The translations under genes and the position numbers were made by a program. From Lepidodermella squamata (lineage: Eukaryota > Gastrotricha), in contig JBLDXI010000015.1 of assembly GCA_047495785.1 (NCBI GenBank), positions 3,596,001-3,660,000 of the forward strand: a DNA stretch of 64,000 bases, read 5' to 3'. How positions within the stretch are numbered: position 1 is the stretch's first letter; each line of letters opens with the position of its first letter. The notes under the pieces were generated by a model. The model searched no databases. It saw only the letters and a program-made list of their open reading frames with translations, and was not told the DNA's origin. Positions 50,935-62,100 of the stretch are shown one piece after another.

Positions 50935-52025
50935 ATGATTTACATCCTGATTTGGGCTATTGGCGTTGTTGGAGCAAATTCTCTCCGGCTGACCTTGACG
51001 GATGAAGCAAAGCGGATCGAAACCAAATGGCTATGGAATCAGATATATGAGGTTCGAAGGAAGCGATTTTAGTCGATTCCCTCATTATTTTTATTATTTT
51101 CAGGAATTAGAAGTAGCCGAGCAGAAATTGCCCTATGACTCATCCGTCGCCAATAATCCAAGCAACTCTAAACGAAATCGCTATCGTGACATATTGCCGC
51201 CTAATGATCACCGCGTGTTACTGGAACGGGGCGAAAATGACTACATAAACGCATGTTGGTGCCAAATGACAGTCGGCAATGTCGTAATTAATCAAATTTT
51301 CGCGCAAGCCCCGCTTCGAAATACGATCGGCGATTTGTGGCAAATGATCTGGGAGCAGGGTGTTCAAAACATCGTTATGCTGACTGGTTTTGTTGAAAGC
51401 GGCCGCAAGAAATGCTACCCGTATTTTCCTATCGATGAATCATCGGCTTATTCGAAATATTCGTCGCAAATCGGAAAATTCAAAATCTCGGTCTTACACG
51501 TTGAGGAATTTGAAGATTTCACGTTTCGGATTTTCAACGTAACAATGGGACATGTAAGCAAGACTTATTAACCCTTATTGTTATCATCTCGCTCTTTTTA
51601 GTCTAGTCGGCAGGTTAGGCACTACCATTATACCGGCTGGCCAGATCACGGGGTCCCTGATAATGCGGATAATTTTGTTAGGTTTTTCCTTACTCTACGA
51701 CAAGTTGATGCTTTGACAAGTTCATCGCCGACTCTCATTCACTGCAGTGCAGGTGTTGGTCGAACTGGAGTATTAGCCCTGGCTAACGCTGCCTATTCAT
51801 TGGTATGTTTTTTTTTATGAAAATTCGCAATTTTATTCAAATTTTGAATCGCAGATCTCGATTGGGCAAGATGTTTCGATAGTAACCGTGAGAGAGCTGA
51901 TTCTTCGAATGAGGACTTGTCGCTCAGGCATCGTTCAAACTCCGGGTCAGCTGCGTTTTGCAACCGATTTGATCGGCAAACTTTTCGAAGCTTATCATCG
52001 GGACTTGAGAGATGAATTAAAATAA
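50935..52025 (+). CDS. Tyrosine phosphatase domain with N-terminal signal-like segment
   Basis: Four exons (50935-51051, 51104-51553, 51602-51802, 51855-52025; all introns phase 0 and 48-52 nt) give 312 residues. The ATG at 50935 starts a hydrophobic segment (MIYILIWAIGVVGANS) that looks like a cleavable signal peptide. The rest is one classical PTP domain: KRNRYRDILP (pTyr-loop), ENDYINACW, the WPD loop HYTGWPDHGVP, the P-loop HCSAGVGRTG with catalytic Cys and Arg, and the Q-loop RSGIVQTPGQLRF. All catalytic residues are present, so it should be an active phosphatase. There is no transmembrane span after the signal. The protein would therefore be luminal or secreted, or the first exon is misassigned and belongs to a longer receptor or a cytosolic form. 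Confidence 0.82.
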
Positions 52026-52409
52026 AATAAATTATTTTTGGATAATTTAATAAATTAATGAAGAATTGGAATTTTATGAGCGATTAGGTTTTAGATTTTA
52101 ATTAGTTTTTTATTTTGGTTCATTTTTTGCTTTTTTTCTCTAAAATCGCGTCAGAGTACTCGCCGTTCAGAAGAAGGAGGAAAAAACAATGTGTCACCGT
52201 GTCACGTAAAGTAACAATCAACGGGAAGCAGCAGCAGGCCATTGATCGCCGGCCTGGGGAATAATCACACTCCACCGGCTTGATTTCAAAATTAAAACGA
52301 GAAAAAAACATTTTCGTGACCTGACGCAAGTTCTAGTCTCGCGGCTCGTTAAGCGAAGCGTGAAGATAATTTCTGTTAATTAATAAAAAAAACTCATTGC
52401 CCTCGCAGC
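52026..52409. other. Intergenic
   Basis: This 384-bp spacer begins with AATAAAATAAATTATT just after the phosphatase stop (probable poly(A) signal). No gene is seen. Confidence 0.45.
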
Positions 52410-54627
52410 ATGAGCGCATGGCGCCGAGCGGCTTGGGTCAATTCACTTAAAAAACCGCCGATGCTGACGATAACGCAAACCGAGGAGCATGTAATAACCG
52501 AAAAATCGCTAGATGACGGCTCGACATCTAGCGTTGTGCTGATTACCGAAACAACGACGATGAGCGCGCACGATCGGCGGCGAAATTTTCGTTCCGGGTC
52601 GATGGTTCCGTTCGTCACAACAAAGGACGCTAATCCCCTGGCTAAGTTTTCGTCGAAAAATAACACTGAGTCAGCAGCATCGAACAGCATCGTATCAGGC
52701 CCAATATCGCTAACTCCGTTAGTCTACAACACGTCGGTTCTGCAAAATTTAGCGAATACTGAATCGGTGTTGATGAGCGCTGTTGCGCAATATCGAACGC
52801 GGCAGGATGAAGCGCGCCGATTTATTGAAAAATACCGCTCGGCGTCGAATCCGTTCATGCGTAGCGGCGAGGCGGGTGCGTTTATCAGCGAAACGACGGT
52901 ATTTAAAATGTCGCCGGGCGCTAAGGAGTCGGTACTGGCGGTTCACAGGAACGCGGAGAGAGAGAAGCGTGTCCACCAGGAGGCAACCAAGCGTATCGAA
53001 GCCCATTTCGACGGTTTACAGATGTCGAGCATGATCCAGAGCAGCGAGATTGGCCAAGTTCATGGCATGACAACAATACCACTGCGTAACGTGCTAGCTT
53101 TGGTCCATGACGATTGCAAAATTTCGGTAAAAATCAGTCAGGCGGAACATTTTATTAAGGCTGATTTTTTTATTCTCTACATCGTAATTTTCAGATTTTT
53201 GCCGTAGTCGAAAACTGGCAATTGCAAACGATAGCGACGTTCACCGTTAACGAGTTGGACCGGCGCCAAAAGCCGCAGCCTTTGATGATGAACGGCGTTA
53301 TAGCAGCGACGCCGGGTCAAATTTTCGTCCTCAACAAACTCGCGACGAAAATTCACCGTTTCGATTTCGAACTGTTCGAGGCCGCTTACAATGCTGATTG
53401 CTACGAAGAGCATGAAGCAACGGCCGAGTTGATGGCGAAAAGTCTTGTTGGCACTATGCTAGGGCTTGTTGTCATTTCGAAATTCAACGAACTTTACACG
53501 TCAACAGGCGATCACATTGTCGTTTATTCAATAGCAACTGGCCGCGAGTTGCTTCGATCGGCTGTTGTTCAGCCGCCGAGCAGCATTGCTTCGATATGGT
53601 CAAGTGCCGGCATTTGCTACGGAATTCAGGGCAATGACAATTCTGCGCTTCGAATCAAGTTTTTTCGAGATAACAAGAAGCATGATGGATATGATGTTAA
53701 GTTGATAAACACTAACGGCCTATTTGGCAACGGCGGGGCGACCTTTGACACAAATTCAAACAGCTTGCTAGTAGCAACATCTGACTCAGTTCTAGTGAGT
53801 TGAACGCCCATTTTCAGGCCCGCCGAAGTTACCTCAATGCGCGCGCTCCTATTGGCTGACCTTTTGTGCGCGCAAGTATCGAAATACCGCGCGCGGCCAT
53901 TACAAAGGCTAAATTTCGAATTTCCCGGCGGTTTTTATATCAAAATAAATTCATAAAATTTGGAATCGATTGACTATATGGGATTCCCGCTCGAAAAATG
54001 TTAAACGAATTTTTTTGCGTGTGCGCAAAATTTGTCGTATATTTTCGTTAACGCGCGCATTATTTTGACTGCACGTAAAAAAATTCGCGTTACACTTTTC
54101 GAGCGGGAATCCCATAGTCAATCGATTCCAAATTTTATGAATTTTATTCTGATATAAAAACCGCCGGGAAATTCGAAATTTAGCCTTTGTCATTTTACGA
54201 GCGCGCGGTGGGCCAATCAAAGTGCGCGCTGTGAGGATAATTAGGCGGGCCGGAAAATATGCGAGTTGAACTTGGGAAATTTTCATTTAAATAATTTTAC
54301 CAATTTCAGGCCCTAGCTTCAGTGGAATTTGCTACCCGGAGTACCTGCGCCACTGTTCCGAAGATTCCCGTGATTTCTAGCCTAAGTGATTTCGGCATAT
54401 CAAAGCCGATCGCCCTAGCTACTCTCGAGCCGATTATTCACGGATCGCGGCATAACTCGCAGGAAACGTTTGGTGCCACGGTTATTCACGAAGAAACTGA
54501 TGATGATTTGGCGAAGGACAACGCCAAGGATGTCAACAATTTGAAGCCAGAACCAGAAGAGAAAAAGCAACGATCGTTGCTAGCCGTATTAGATGCTGAG
54601 TCATCATCGTTATACATTTTTTCTTAA
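52410..54627 (+). CDS. Unknown 544-residue protein, possible beta-propeller C-terminal part
   Basis: Three exons (52410-53126, 53195-53794, 54310-54627), all phase 0. The N-terminal ~240 residues are polar and Ser/Thr-rich with a helical segment (TRQDEARRFIEKYRSA, then KESVLAVHRNAEREKRVHQE). The second exon has short hydrophobic strands at regular spacing (IFAVVENWQLQTIATFTV, GDHIVVYSIATGRELLRS, SNSLLVATSDSVL) that recall WD40 or other beta-propeller blades, a weak visual impression only. The tail is acidic (EETDDDLAKDNAKDVNNL). No signal peptide or membrane span is seen. The second intron is 515 nt instead of ~50 because it contains a MITE inserted right at its donor. Confidence 0.7.
53806..54262. 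mobile_element. Foldback MITE, copy 2, inside an intron
   Basis: A 457-bp inverted-repeat element flanked by GAGTTGAAC (53797-53805 and 54263-54271), a 9-bp target duplication. Its termini GCCCATTTTCAGGCCCGCC and the reverse complement of GGCGGGCCGGAAAATATGC match each other and copy 1. Inner arms share CCGGCGGTTTTTATATCAAA, ATCGATTGACTATATGGGAT and CTCGAAAAATGT. The left target duplication overlaps the splice donor of the host intron (GTGAGTTGAAC), so the element landed a few bases inside it without destroying it. Confidence 0.92.
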
Positions 54628-54862
54628 GAAGGATAAAATTTCCCGAAGCAACAACTTGTTAATTTTCAGTTTATTTAACACACTGATAATCTGAACTGCC
54701 TCTTTGAAGGAAAATAAACTTTATTTCAGCGTCAATACCATAGCGATAAATGCCGCCGTTGAATCGTCGGTAATACTGTCACAAATATCATTCTTTAAAT
54801 TAGGTTTAATAAATTAGAGTAGCTATGATGGAGACTCTCGCCTTGTATTTTGTCACGCCTCA

Positions 54863-57800
54863 TCAATCTTCATCGTCAAAATCTGGCGGCTTTTGCAGAA
54901 CCCTTCGAACCGATCTCCGGAACGTATTCCTCAGCGCGCCAACTTGGTCGCCAGTAAAAGTGATAGCCAGCGGTTGCCTGTAAAAAGAAATGCCATTATG
55001 AAAAATACGTCGAAATAATCGCAAATTTTCGCAAACTTTTTCTTTCTGCCCTTGGTTTTGCACGTTCGAGCCTTGCGGTGCTTGTAGTTCCTGATCGCCT
55101 GGTTGATGAGCCTGTCGACGTGTTGCACTAGTTCATCGAAGCCGACCATCAGGGCTCGGTGTTGCTTCTCCTCCTCGGAATTCGAAAAATCTAAATGCTC
55201 CTCGCTTGATTTGCTGTGATGCTCCATTTCTTGCTTTTTCTCCGTCGCAAAGTCACCCTCGACTCCGAACGAGTTCGCCAGCGTGTTTGCCGAGTCGATG
55301 GCCAAGTCTTTAAGAACTGAAACAGGAAACCATAATTGAATAATTAATTATTCTGGGGCTAATAAAATCCTACTTAAAGCGCGATAAAAAATCGACAATT
55401 GTAAAATAACAATAATTCAGCTACGAGCTATTTTACTCGTCGATGAATTTTTCAATTCAATTTGAATTTTGAATTTTTGAATTTTTGAATTTTCGAATTT
55501 TTCTAAATTTTACATTTTTTCAAAATTAACCAAAAATGTTTTCCAACCTCGCCTCCTCTGAAACGCATTTTTGATAGGTAATAAATTCACGGCGAATTTC
55601 CAAATATTTTTTTATATGTTTTCGATATATAAGGTCTTACCCTCTTTATTCGCGGCAACATCATCGATGTCCGTTATAACAACAACGGCCGATTGCGCCG
55701 GGTTTTCGTTGTCGTTCACAGCGGTTTGAAGAAACATTTGCGGTTCTTCATCTCCACTCTTGACAAGCTTCTCCGCGTCAACTTTATAGACATGAATAAA
55801 GTTTATCACAACACTTTCATCGGATAGAAAAATTTACCGTTGACTGCTTCGGTAGCTTTGTCTCCATCAGTATTTATCACTGGAACCTTGATCTTCTCAT
55901 TGACAACTGCAAATGAAAAGTTATGCCGCAGTTAGCTCGAATTACTACAACCTTACCTTGGATTGTCTCTTCTTTTGGGGCTTCGGTAGTGCTCGGAGAT
56001 TCCGGAATGGCGGAGGTAGTCGTAGCAACAGTAGTTGTTGAAACTTCGGTTTGAACTTCAGAGCCAACTGGGGATTGAACTGGGATTGCAGCTTCAGAAC
56101 CTGATGAGAAAATAATATGAATAATGAAAAAGCTGGCAATTTTACGAATTTGGGATAATAGAACTTGATTTCTTTAAACTCCTACCATTTTATTAGATAC
56201 TGAACCTTTTTTGAGGTATTTTATCTATTGATCGAATCTATAACATCAATCTCAAACCCAAACTTGATTTTCGGCGGAGCCTTAAACCTTGAACTAACTT
56301 CCAACTTATAGGCTATTAACACTCATTTTTCTATTGATCTGAAGCTTCAGAACTCTAAACTTTGATTGCGGCTTGAGGCCACCAATATTTGGGGCTTACA
56401 TTTTTAATATGAACCTACAAAAGATTAACGCCATTTACCTATTTCTACAATCTGCTGGATTTCAGGTGCTTTTTCAACACTGAAGGCATCAGGCTCGATA
56501 TAAAATGGGACCACATTTTGATGCTGTATTCCGCGTCTAACGATTCTATCTACACCAGTGATTTGAATTTCCAAGCCAGTATAACCGTTACCAATTCATT
56601 ACCACCAAATTTGAATGAAATTACCTGATGTACGGATTTTTGGTTGATTATCTGTTGTTTGCTCCGTGGTAACCACTGATTTATTCGTAATTGAAAACTA
56701 GATAATTAATTGGTTCGAAATTATACCTGCAACTAGCTTTTCCACAGCAGGAACATTGATCTGGACGGTTTCCGGGGTCGTGATAACTTCAACCACATTT
56801 CCAGGCAGTTGTACTAGATGTTAAATTCGAAATGTCAGCGTTAGAATATTCAGAAGGTAGTGAATATATACTGTCAGCAATGCTTTGTTGTGCTGGAATT
56901 TGAACGTCATTAGCAGCCGGTTGTGGCTGAGCCTTATCCGCGGGGCTTTCAGTCGGAACGTTTGCAATTATTATGACTGGGGCTTGAACTTCTGGCTCGT
57001 TGGGTTGAACGTTGGTGATAGGAGAATTTCCAGCCTGATCCTGAGCGCTGCTCGCAATCGAATCGACTGCCTTGGCTAAAATTAGACCATTTTTTATCGA
57101 AACAATTTAAATTGAAGGTCAGAAAAACAATACCTTTTTCAGGTACAAAAATATCCGTAACTGAAATCAGAATAAAAAAAATCATCCCGATGACAGTTTT
57201 CCATTGTTATTTCAACTTACTAAGATCCTGAATTTCTTTCTTCAAATCTAGCAAATCAATATTGGTGGGTTGCTGGCTGTTCCCGGCAGGTTCAGAGACA
57301 GGTTGGCCGGTTGATGAGCCAGCAGCCGGCTGGTCAACTTTAACTTCAGGTGGCGCAACAACCACGTCTTGGGCCTTGACAGGTATTAGCTCAATCGTTT
57401 TCACCTCTTGCTCGGCCGGTTTCGCCGGTTCGCGAATTTCAGGAATAGGGTTGATGACTTCAGCTTGAGTAGGTGCTATGGCCATTATAGTTGTAAGAAA
57501 TTCCGACTACGTCACAGCCAAATTACCTGGTTGCTCATGATTTTCCGGTTGAGCGATCTCAGGTTTCGGATTTTCATTGTTCGTAATTGCTAAATTTTAG
57601 AAAAATTCAGAACAATTTATCAGATTAATTAGGGGAACCCACCTTTAATGAACTCATTGAAAAGCTTGTCTTCATCTGTTTTCTCATTGCCGATCGAAGC
57701 TATTGAGTGGGTAAAAAATTTATTTTTCAAATTAATAAAAAAATTTTCCACAACCTTGCGCGGGTCCGTCTCCACTGCCGCCAATGCTCGCTAAAAAATA

Positions 57801-58693
57801 ATGAAAATTTGAAATATTTCTAAAATAATAGTTCGGCGTGTTAACCTGGTGGGTTAACAACAGGCTGCAATGGTACCGAACTAGGTGCCGGTAAAGGGTC
57901 GCTGTTATCGAGTATGTTAACGAGGCGATCAATTTCTACTAAAATTTATCTAAATAAAATTTTTTGAGATGTTTTTTGTAGCAACCAACCCGCTTTCTCC
58001 TGAGCATTTGCGTCGACGGCGCTGTTCACTGGAACCGGTTCCACCGGCGGAATGTTCGCGATCGGGTCATTGTTAACAGCCGCTCCATTATCGGCAACAT
58101 TGGCCGTGTTCATTTGCAAGAAAATATCCTCATTTCCAGCATTATTTGTAAATCCTGAAAAGTTATAAATCAATAAATTGGTCAATTTAATAAAGGTCAT
58201 GATACCTTGGGCCCCGCCTGGATGATCATCAGCCAATTGTTCAGTCTTTCGTCTCTCAGCCTCTTGCCTCTGCACTGTAAAAAGGATGATAATTCAACAA
58301 AATTCCACCTTAAAAATCTCACATTCAAGATTTTGGAGTGTTCTGGTAAAGTACTCGATAGCAGCCTCGGCTTCGGCTCGAGCAGTGTTGTAGCTCACAT
58401 CTTCGTCCTCTTCTGCATTCGGCAGCAATAAAAAAAATAAAAAAATAATTTAAAAAAATTAGGGAAACCTGGATGGTGAACTTCTTCAGGTTTAAGAGGC
58501 TCCAGACGACCTGAAGGATTTTTGAAGAATAAACGGCCCCCTTTGCGAACTGCATCACACCTAGGATCCCATGTGAGAGCGGCGACTTCTAAAAATTAAC
58601 CCTAAATTTTTCGGCCAGATTTTTGTCGGAAAAATTACCCGATATCCAGATAGCCGAAATAAGTAAAACAGCAAGAAATTGCTTGCCCAACAT
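54863..58693 (-). CDS. Micro-exon gene A: secreted low-complexity protein, 20 exons, nearly all introns phase 1
   Basis: Exons: 58693-58639, 58588-58469, 58412-58323, 58274-58206, 58154-57990, 57938-57846, 57790-57755, 57699-57643, 57589-57527, 57475-57221, 57160-57134, 57075-56872, 56813-56727, 56675-56625, 56549-56439, 56100-55957, 55906-55838, 55781-55641, 55316-55037, 54977-54863. They close to 743 residues. Exon 1 is a signal peptide (MLGKQFLAVLLISAIWISG). Every intron except the last is phase 1, so exons 2-18 are all multiples of 3 (27-255 nt) and individually skippable. The product is poor in Cys, rich in Pro/Glu/Gln/Val/Ala (QAEVINPIPEIREPAKPAEQ), and ends with a basic KGRKKK segment and DFDDED. 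It is probably an intrinsically disordered secreted protein. The penultimate donor (GTTTGC) is the weakest call. I recognise no family; the architecture resembles the micro-exon genes of parasitic flatworms. Confidence 0.78.
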
Positions 58694-59176
58694 TACCCGT
58701 TCGAATGTTGAGCCACTTCAATTGAATAAGACAAGCAGTAATTTCAAAAATTTAAACTATTAATTTTATGACGTTTTTGTGTGAAAAAAATTTTTAGGTG
58801 CGAGAAAATTGAATCGCGAGCCGCCTTATTTTTCATTCACATTTTCGTAGCAAAATACCGTTTCAATGTTATTGACACACGTTTCAGTGATGTTTTCCAC
58901 TTAATAGCTCGCACGTGCGCTAATCATTTCCAGCCTTGTTGCGTTATTTACAAATTTTAAAATAGAAAAAACATCCCTTCCCATCACTGGACTCACCACC
59001 TCTAAAATCCCGGAACGAAAATGGGTTAAACTAGATGTTTTCACAAGCAATTTTTATTGCGTAATATTATACATTATCACTTCAATAATTTGTAAAAATA
59101 AATAGGAGAAATGATAAGCACTCATTTAACCTAACAGATTAAATCTGACATCTTCAATCAAATAATAAGTTCAGTT
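58694..59176. other. Intergenic between the two micro-exon genes
   Basis: This 483-bp AT-rich spacer separates the stop of micro-exon gene B (59177) from the signal-peptide exon of gene A. It should contain gene A's promoter and gene B's poly(A) site. AATAAA-like motifs occur on the minus strand. No ORF is seen. Confidence 0.45.
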
Positions 59177-62100
59177 TTAGGGCTTTGAGACGTTGTCCCT
59201 TTTATCAGCCCTCGAAGCAATCGCTGAGTTGGCGGCAGCAGGAACCGATGCCTTAGGCTTGGCCGTAGTCCTGGTAAGAATTATCGCAAAATTTGAATAT
59301 TCAAACTTAGACCCCCAAGGTACCTTTCAGTTGTGGTTGTCGGTTTCTTCGTGGTGGTAGGTGCTTCGGTTGTCGTAGTCGGGCTGAAATTAAAGAGATA
59401 AATTTCCACCTCTATTTATTAACGCAAATAATTACGTTTCAGGCTCGACCGCAGAATTGGAGGCCGATGATTGCACGACTACGGGTGATTCCTTAGCTGC
59501 CTCGGTAGTCCTAAAAAACTTCAAAAATTAAAAGATGAACGGAGTTATTGATAACAGTTCCTACGTCGTAGCAACAGTGGTTGTCTTCCTCCTGCGCGCC
59601 TTAATCGTAGTTTTCTCAGTTGTACTGTTAAACAATTATTTATCATTTACATGAATATCTATTATTTATGTAAACATACGTCTCAGGTCCTTCAGCCACG
59701 GTTGTGCTGCAAAAAATGACGATAAAACATCCGAATTTTCATGGAATTTATATTATTACCTCTGCGTGGTGGTCGTCCTCTTCCTTTTAGGCTTCGCCGT
59801 TGTTGTTGTGCTAGAAAATCTCAAATTATTCCCGTTTATTTAGGGCGAGGCATGCAATCGTACGTTTCCGCTTCGGAATCGGCCTCAACTAGGCTTGCTC
59901 TGACTATGGGAGCGTCATCAGCGCTATTGAGGGAAAATTTTCTTAATTTTTTAAATTTTTATCAAGTAATTTATATACCTCGCATTCGTTGCAGTTGTAG
60001 CCTCACTTGCAGTGCTGATTGAAAATATTCGACATAAATCCAAATAGTCGAAAATTTGAAAAAATTGAGCATACGTTTCAGGTTGTTTAGTGGTAGTAGT
60101 GGCTTCCGTAGTAGTTGTAGTCGTTGGCCTGTTGGAGTCAGGAATTTAAAGGCAACATTGGTACAATTTGCTTAATTTTCTTACGCCTCAGTAGTAGTTG
60201 TGGGCGTGGTAGTCGTAGGCCTGAAAAATTCCGCGTTAATTCACAAAATTATTGAAAAAAACCAGAAATACTTTTCCGTGGTCGTAGTAACGGTCGTGGA
60301 TTCGGTGGTCGTGATAGGAGTCGGTTTTTCAGTGATAGTTGTGGTAGTTTCCTCCTCTTCATCTTCCGCAGCTAGCATGAATCTTCCAGATGGCTCAGCC
60401 TCATCAGAGATTGTTGTAGTAACCCTGCAAGTTTGATTTTTCGTTAAAATTAATTTACAAGCTATTCAGTAGAAATACCCTTCCGTGGTCGCCTCAGTGG
60501 ATGGGATAGTCGTGGTTACTTCATCGGCTTTTTCCGTCGTAGCTCCATCAAGCCCGATTTTAGGTTCCGAAGCGGCTGAAGCTTCATTAACAACCTAAAA
60601 AATTATTTGGAAATTTCGAAAAATATTTAATCGTTATATTCAAACTTACACTTGGTTTGATTTGTTCCTGATTGCTCGTCTCAATCGCTGCACTTTCGGC
60701 ATTTATTGACGAGCTAATTCGAAGCAGAATACTGAAATTAATACCTATTCAAGGCGAGATATACCTACCTCTCGGTTGATGTGCTAGCCGCAGATTGGGT
60801 CGTCGTTCTAAAGAATAAGAAATAACAGATTTTCAAAAATAGACAATAGACAAATAAAAAATGAAGCTTACGTAGACTCGGTTGAGGTAGGTGCGACTGT
60901 GGTTGCCGGTGCACGCGTTGAAACGATCAACAAGCCTTCAGCACTAGCCTCGGCTTCAACAGAGCTGAAAAATATTCGAGAATATTTATCATGCTTCTCT
61001 TATGGAAAACCAAACCTTAGAGATGAGACAGTGGTGGTAGCCTGAGTCGTAACTGCTTCGGACTGGGTAGTAGCTCTAATTTAGAGTAAAAAAGATCGAC
61101 TTTAAAATTTAAGAAAAAATACAAAAATTAGGTTATTACGCCAAGGTTGTAGTCGGATCTGATTCAGCCTGGTCAACTTTCGGCGCGCCGTCACCTGACT
61201 GGTCAGCAGCGGCGACAAAGCCGGTATCTTCGCTTTTGCTATAAAAATTATCAAAAAATGATGTGAACAAAAACATTAAAATTCACTTACCTATTTTCAG
61301 GGACCTTCGAGTTCACGGTTGTGGCTTCAGTCGAAGCTGTGTTAATAGATCGGAGTTTAAAGCCTAACTGAAGTATGCAAAGAACAACTCACAGCTAGCT
61401 TGATTGCCTTGAGAAGGTTCGCTTTCGACGACAGGGTTCGGAACATCATTAGAAGTGGAAGCTCCATTGCTCAAAGGAGCAGCTGAATCTTTTCCAACTT
61501 CGCTCGTAGATGGCGAACCTGCTGTCAAAGGTTCCGCAGCAGGGATCGGTTTCACTTCGACAGCACTCTGAGCTTCCCTAAAGTCAATATTTCAATAAAG
61601 AATTGATTATGGCTCTCCTATAGACTTCAATCTCACGGCTCTCGATGCCGTGATTTAATAACGAAAATTAGATGTAAGCAAACAAAGTAAAATTTCACTT
61701 CTGAAGCGTGAATATTAAAATTTCACTCACTTATTTTCGGGAATGTTCGAGTTTACGGGGGCGGCTGCAGTTGAAGCTGCGTTAATAGATCAGAGTTTGA
61801 AGTGCAGCTAAAATGAGAAAAGTTCGACTTACAGCTGGTTTGATTGTCTTCAGAATCTCCGCTTCCGTCATCAGAAGTCGGCAGTTCAGCTTCATTGACC
61901 GCCGGAACGCCAGCATCTTTTCCAACTTCGCTCGTAGATGATGATGATGATGGCGAAGATTCCGCAGCAGGAGCCGGTTTCACTTCGCTTTGACTAAACA
62001 ATTATAAAAAATGTGATGACTATGATTATCGACTATGATTTGCATACCTATTTGCAGCGACAGTTGATGCTGCTTTAATAAATGGGAAATTTAAATGTAA

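Noticed and set aside
54949-55037. Read-through end for micro-exon gene A (frame continuing to FFIMAFLFTGNRW) or a 31-nt intron
   Set aside because: A 31-nt intron is shorter than any other here. The 59-nt intron with donor GTTTGC matches the local size class and yields an acidic tail.
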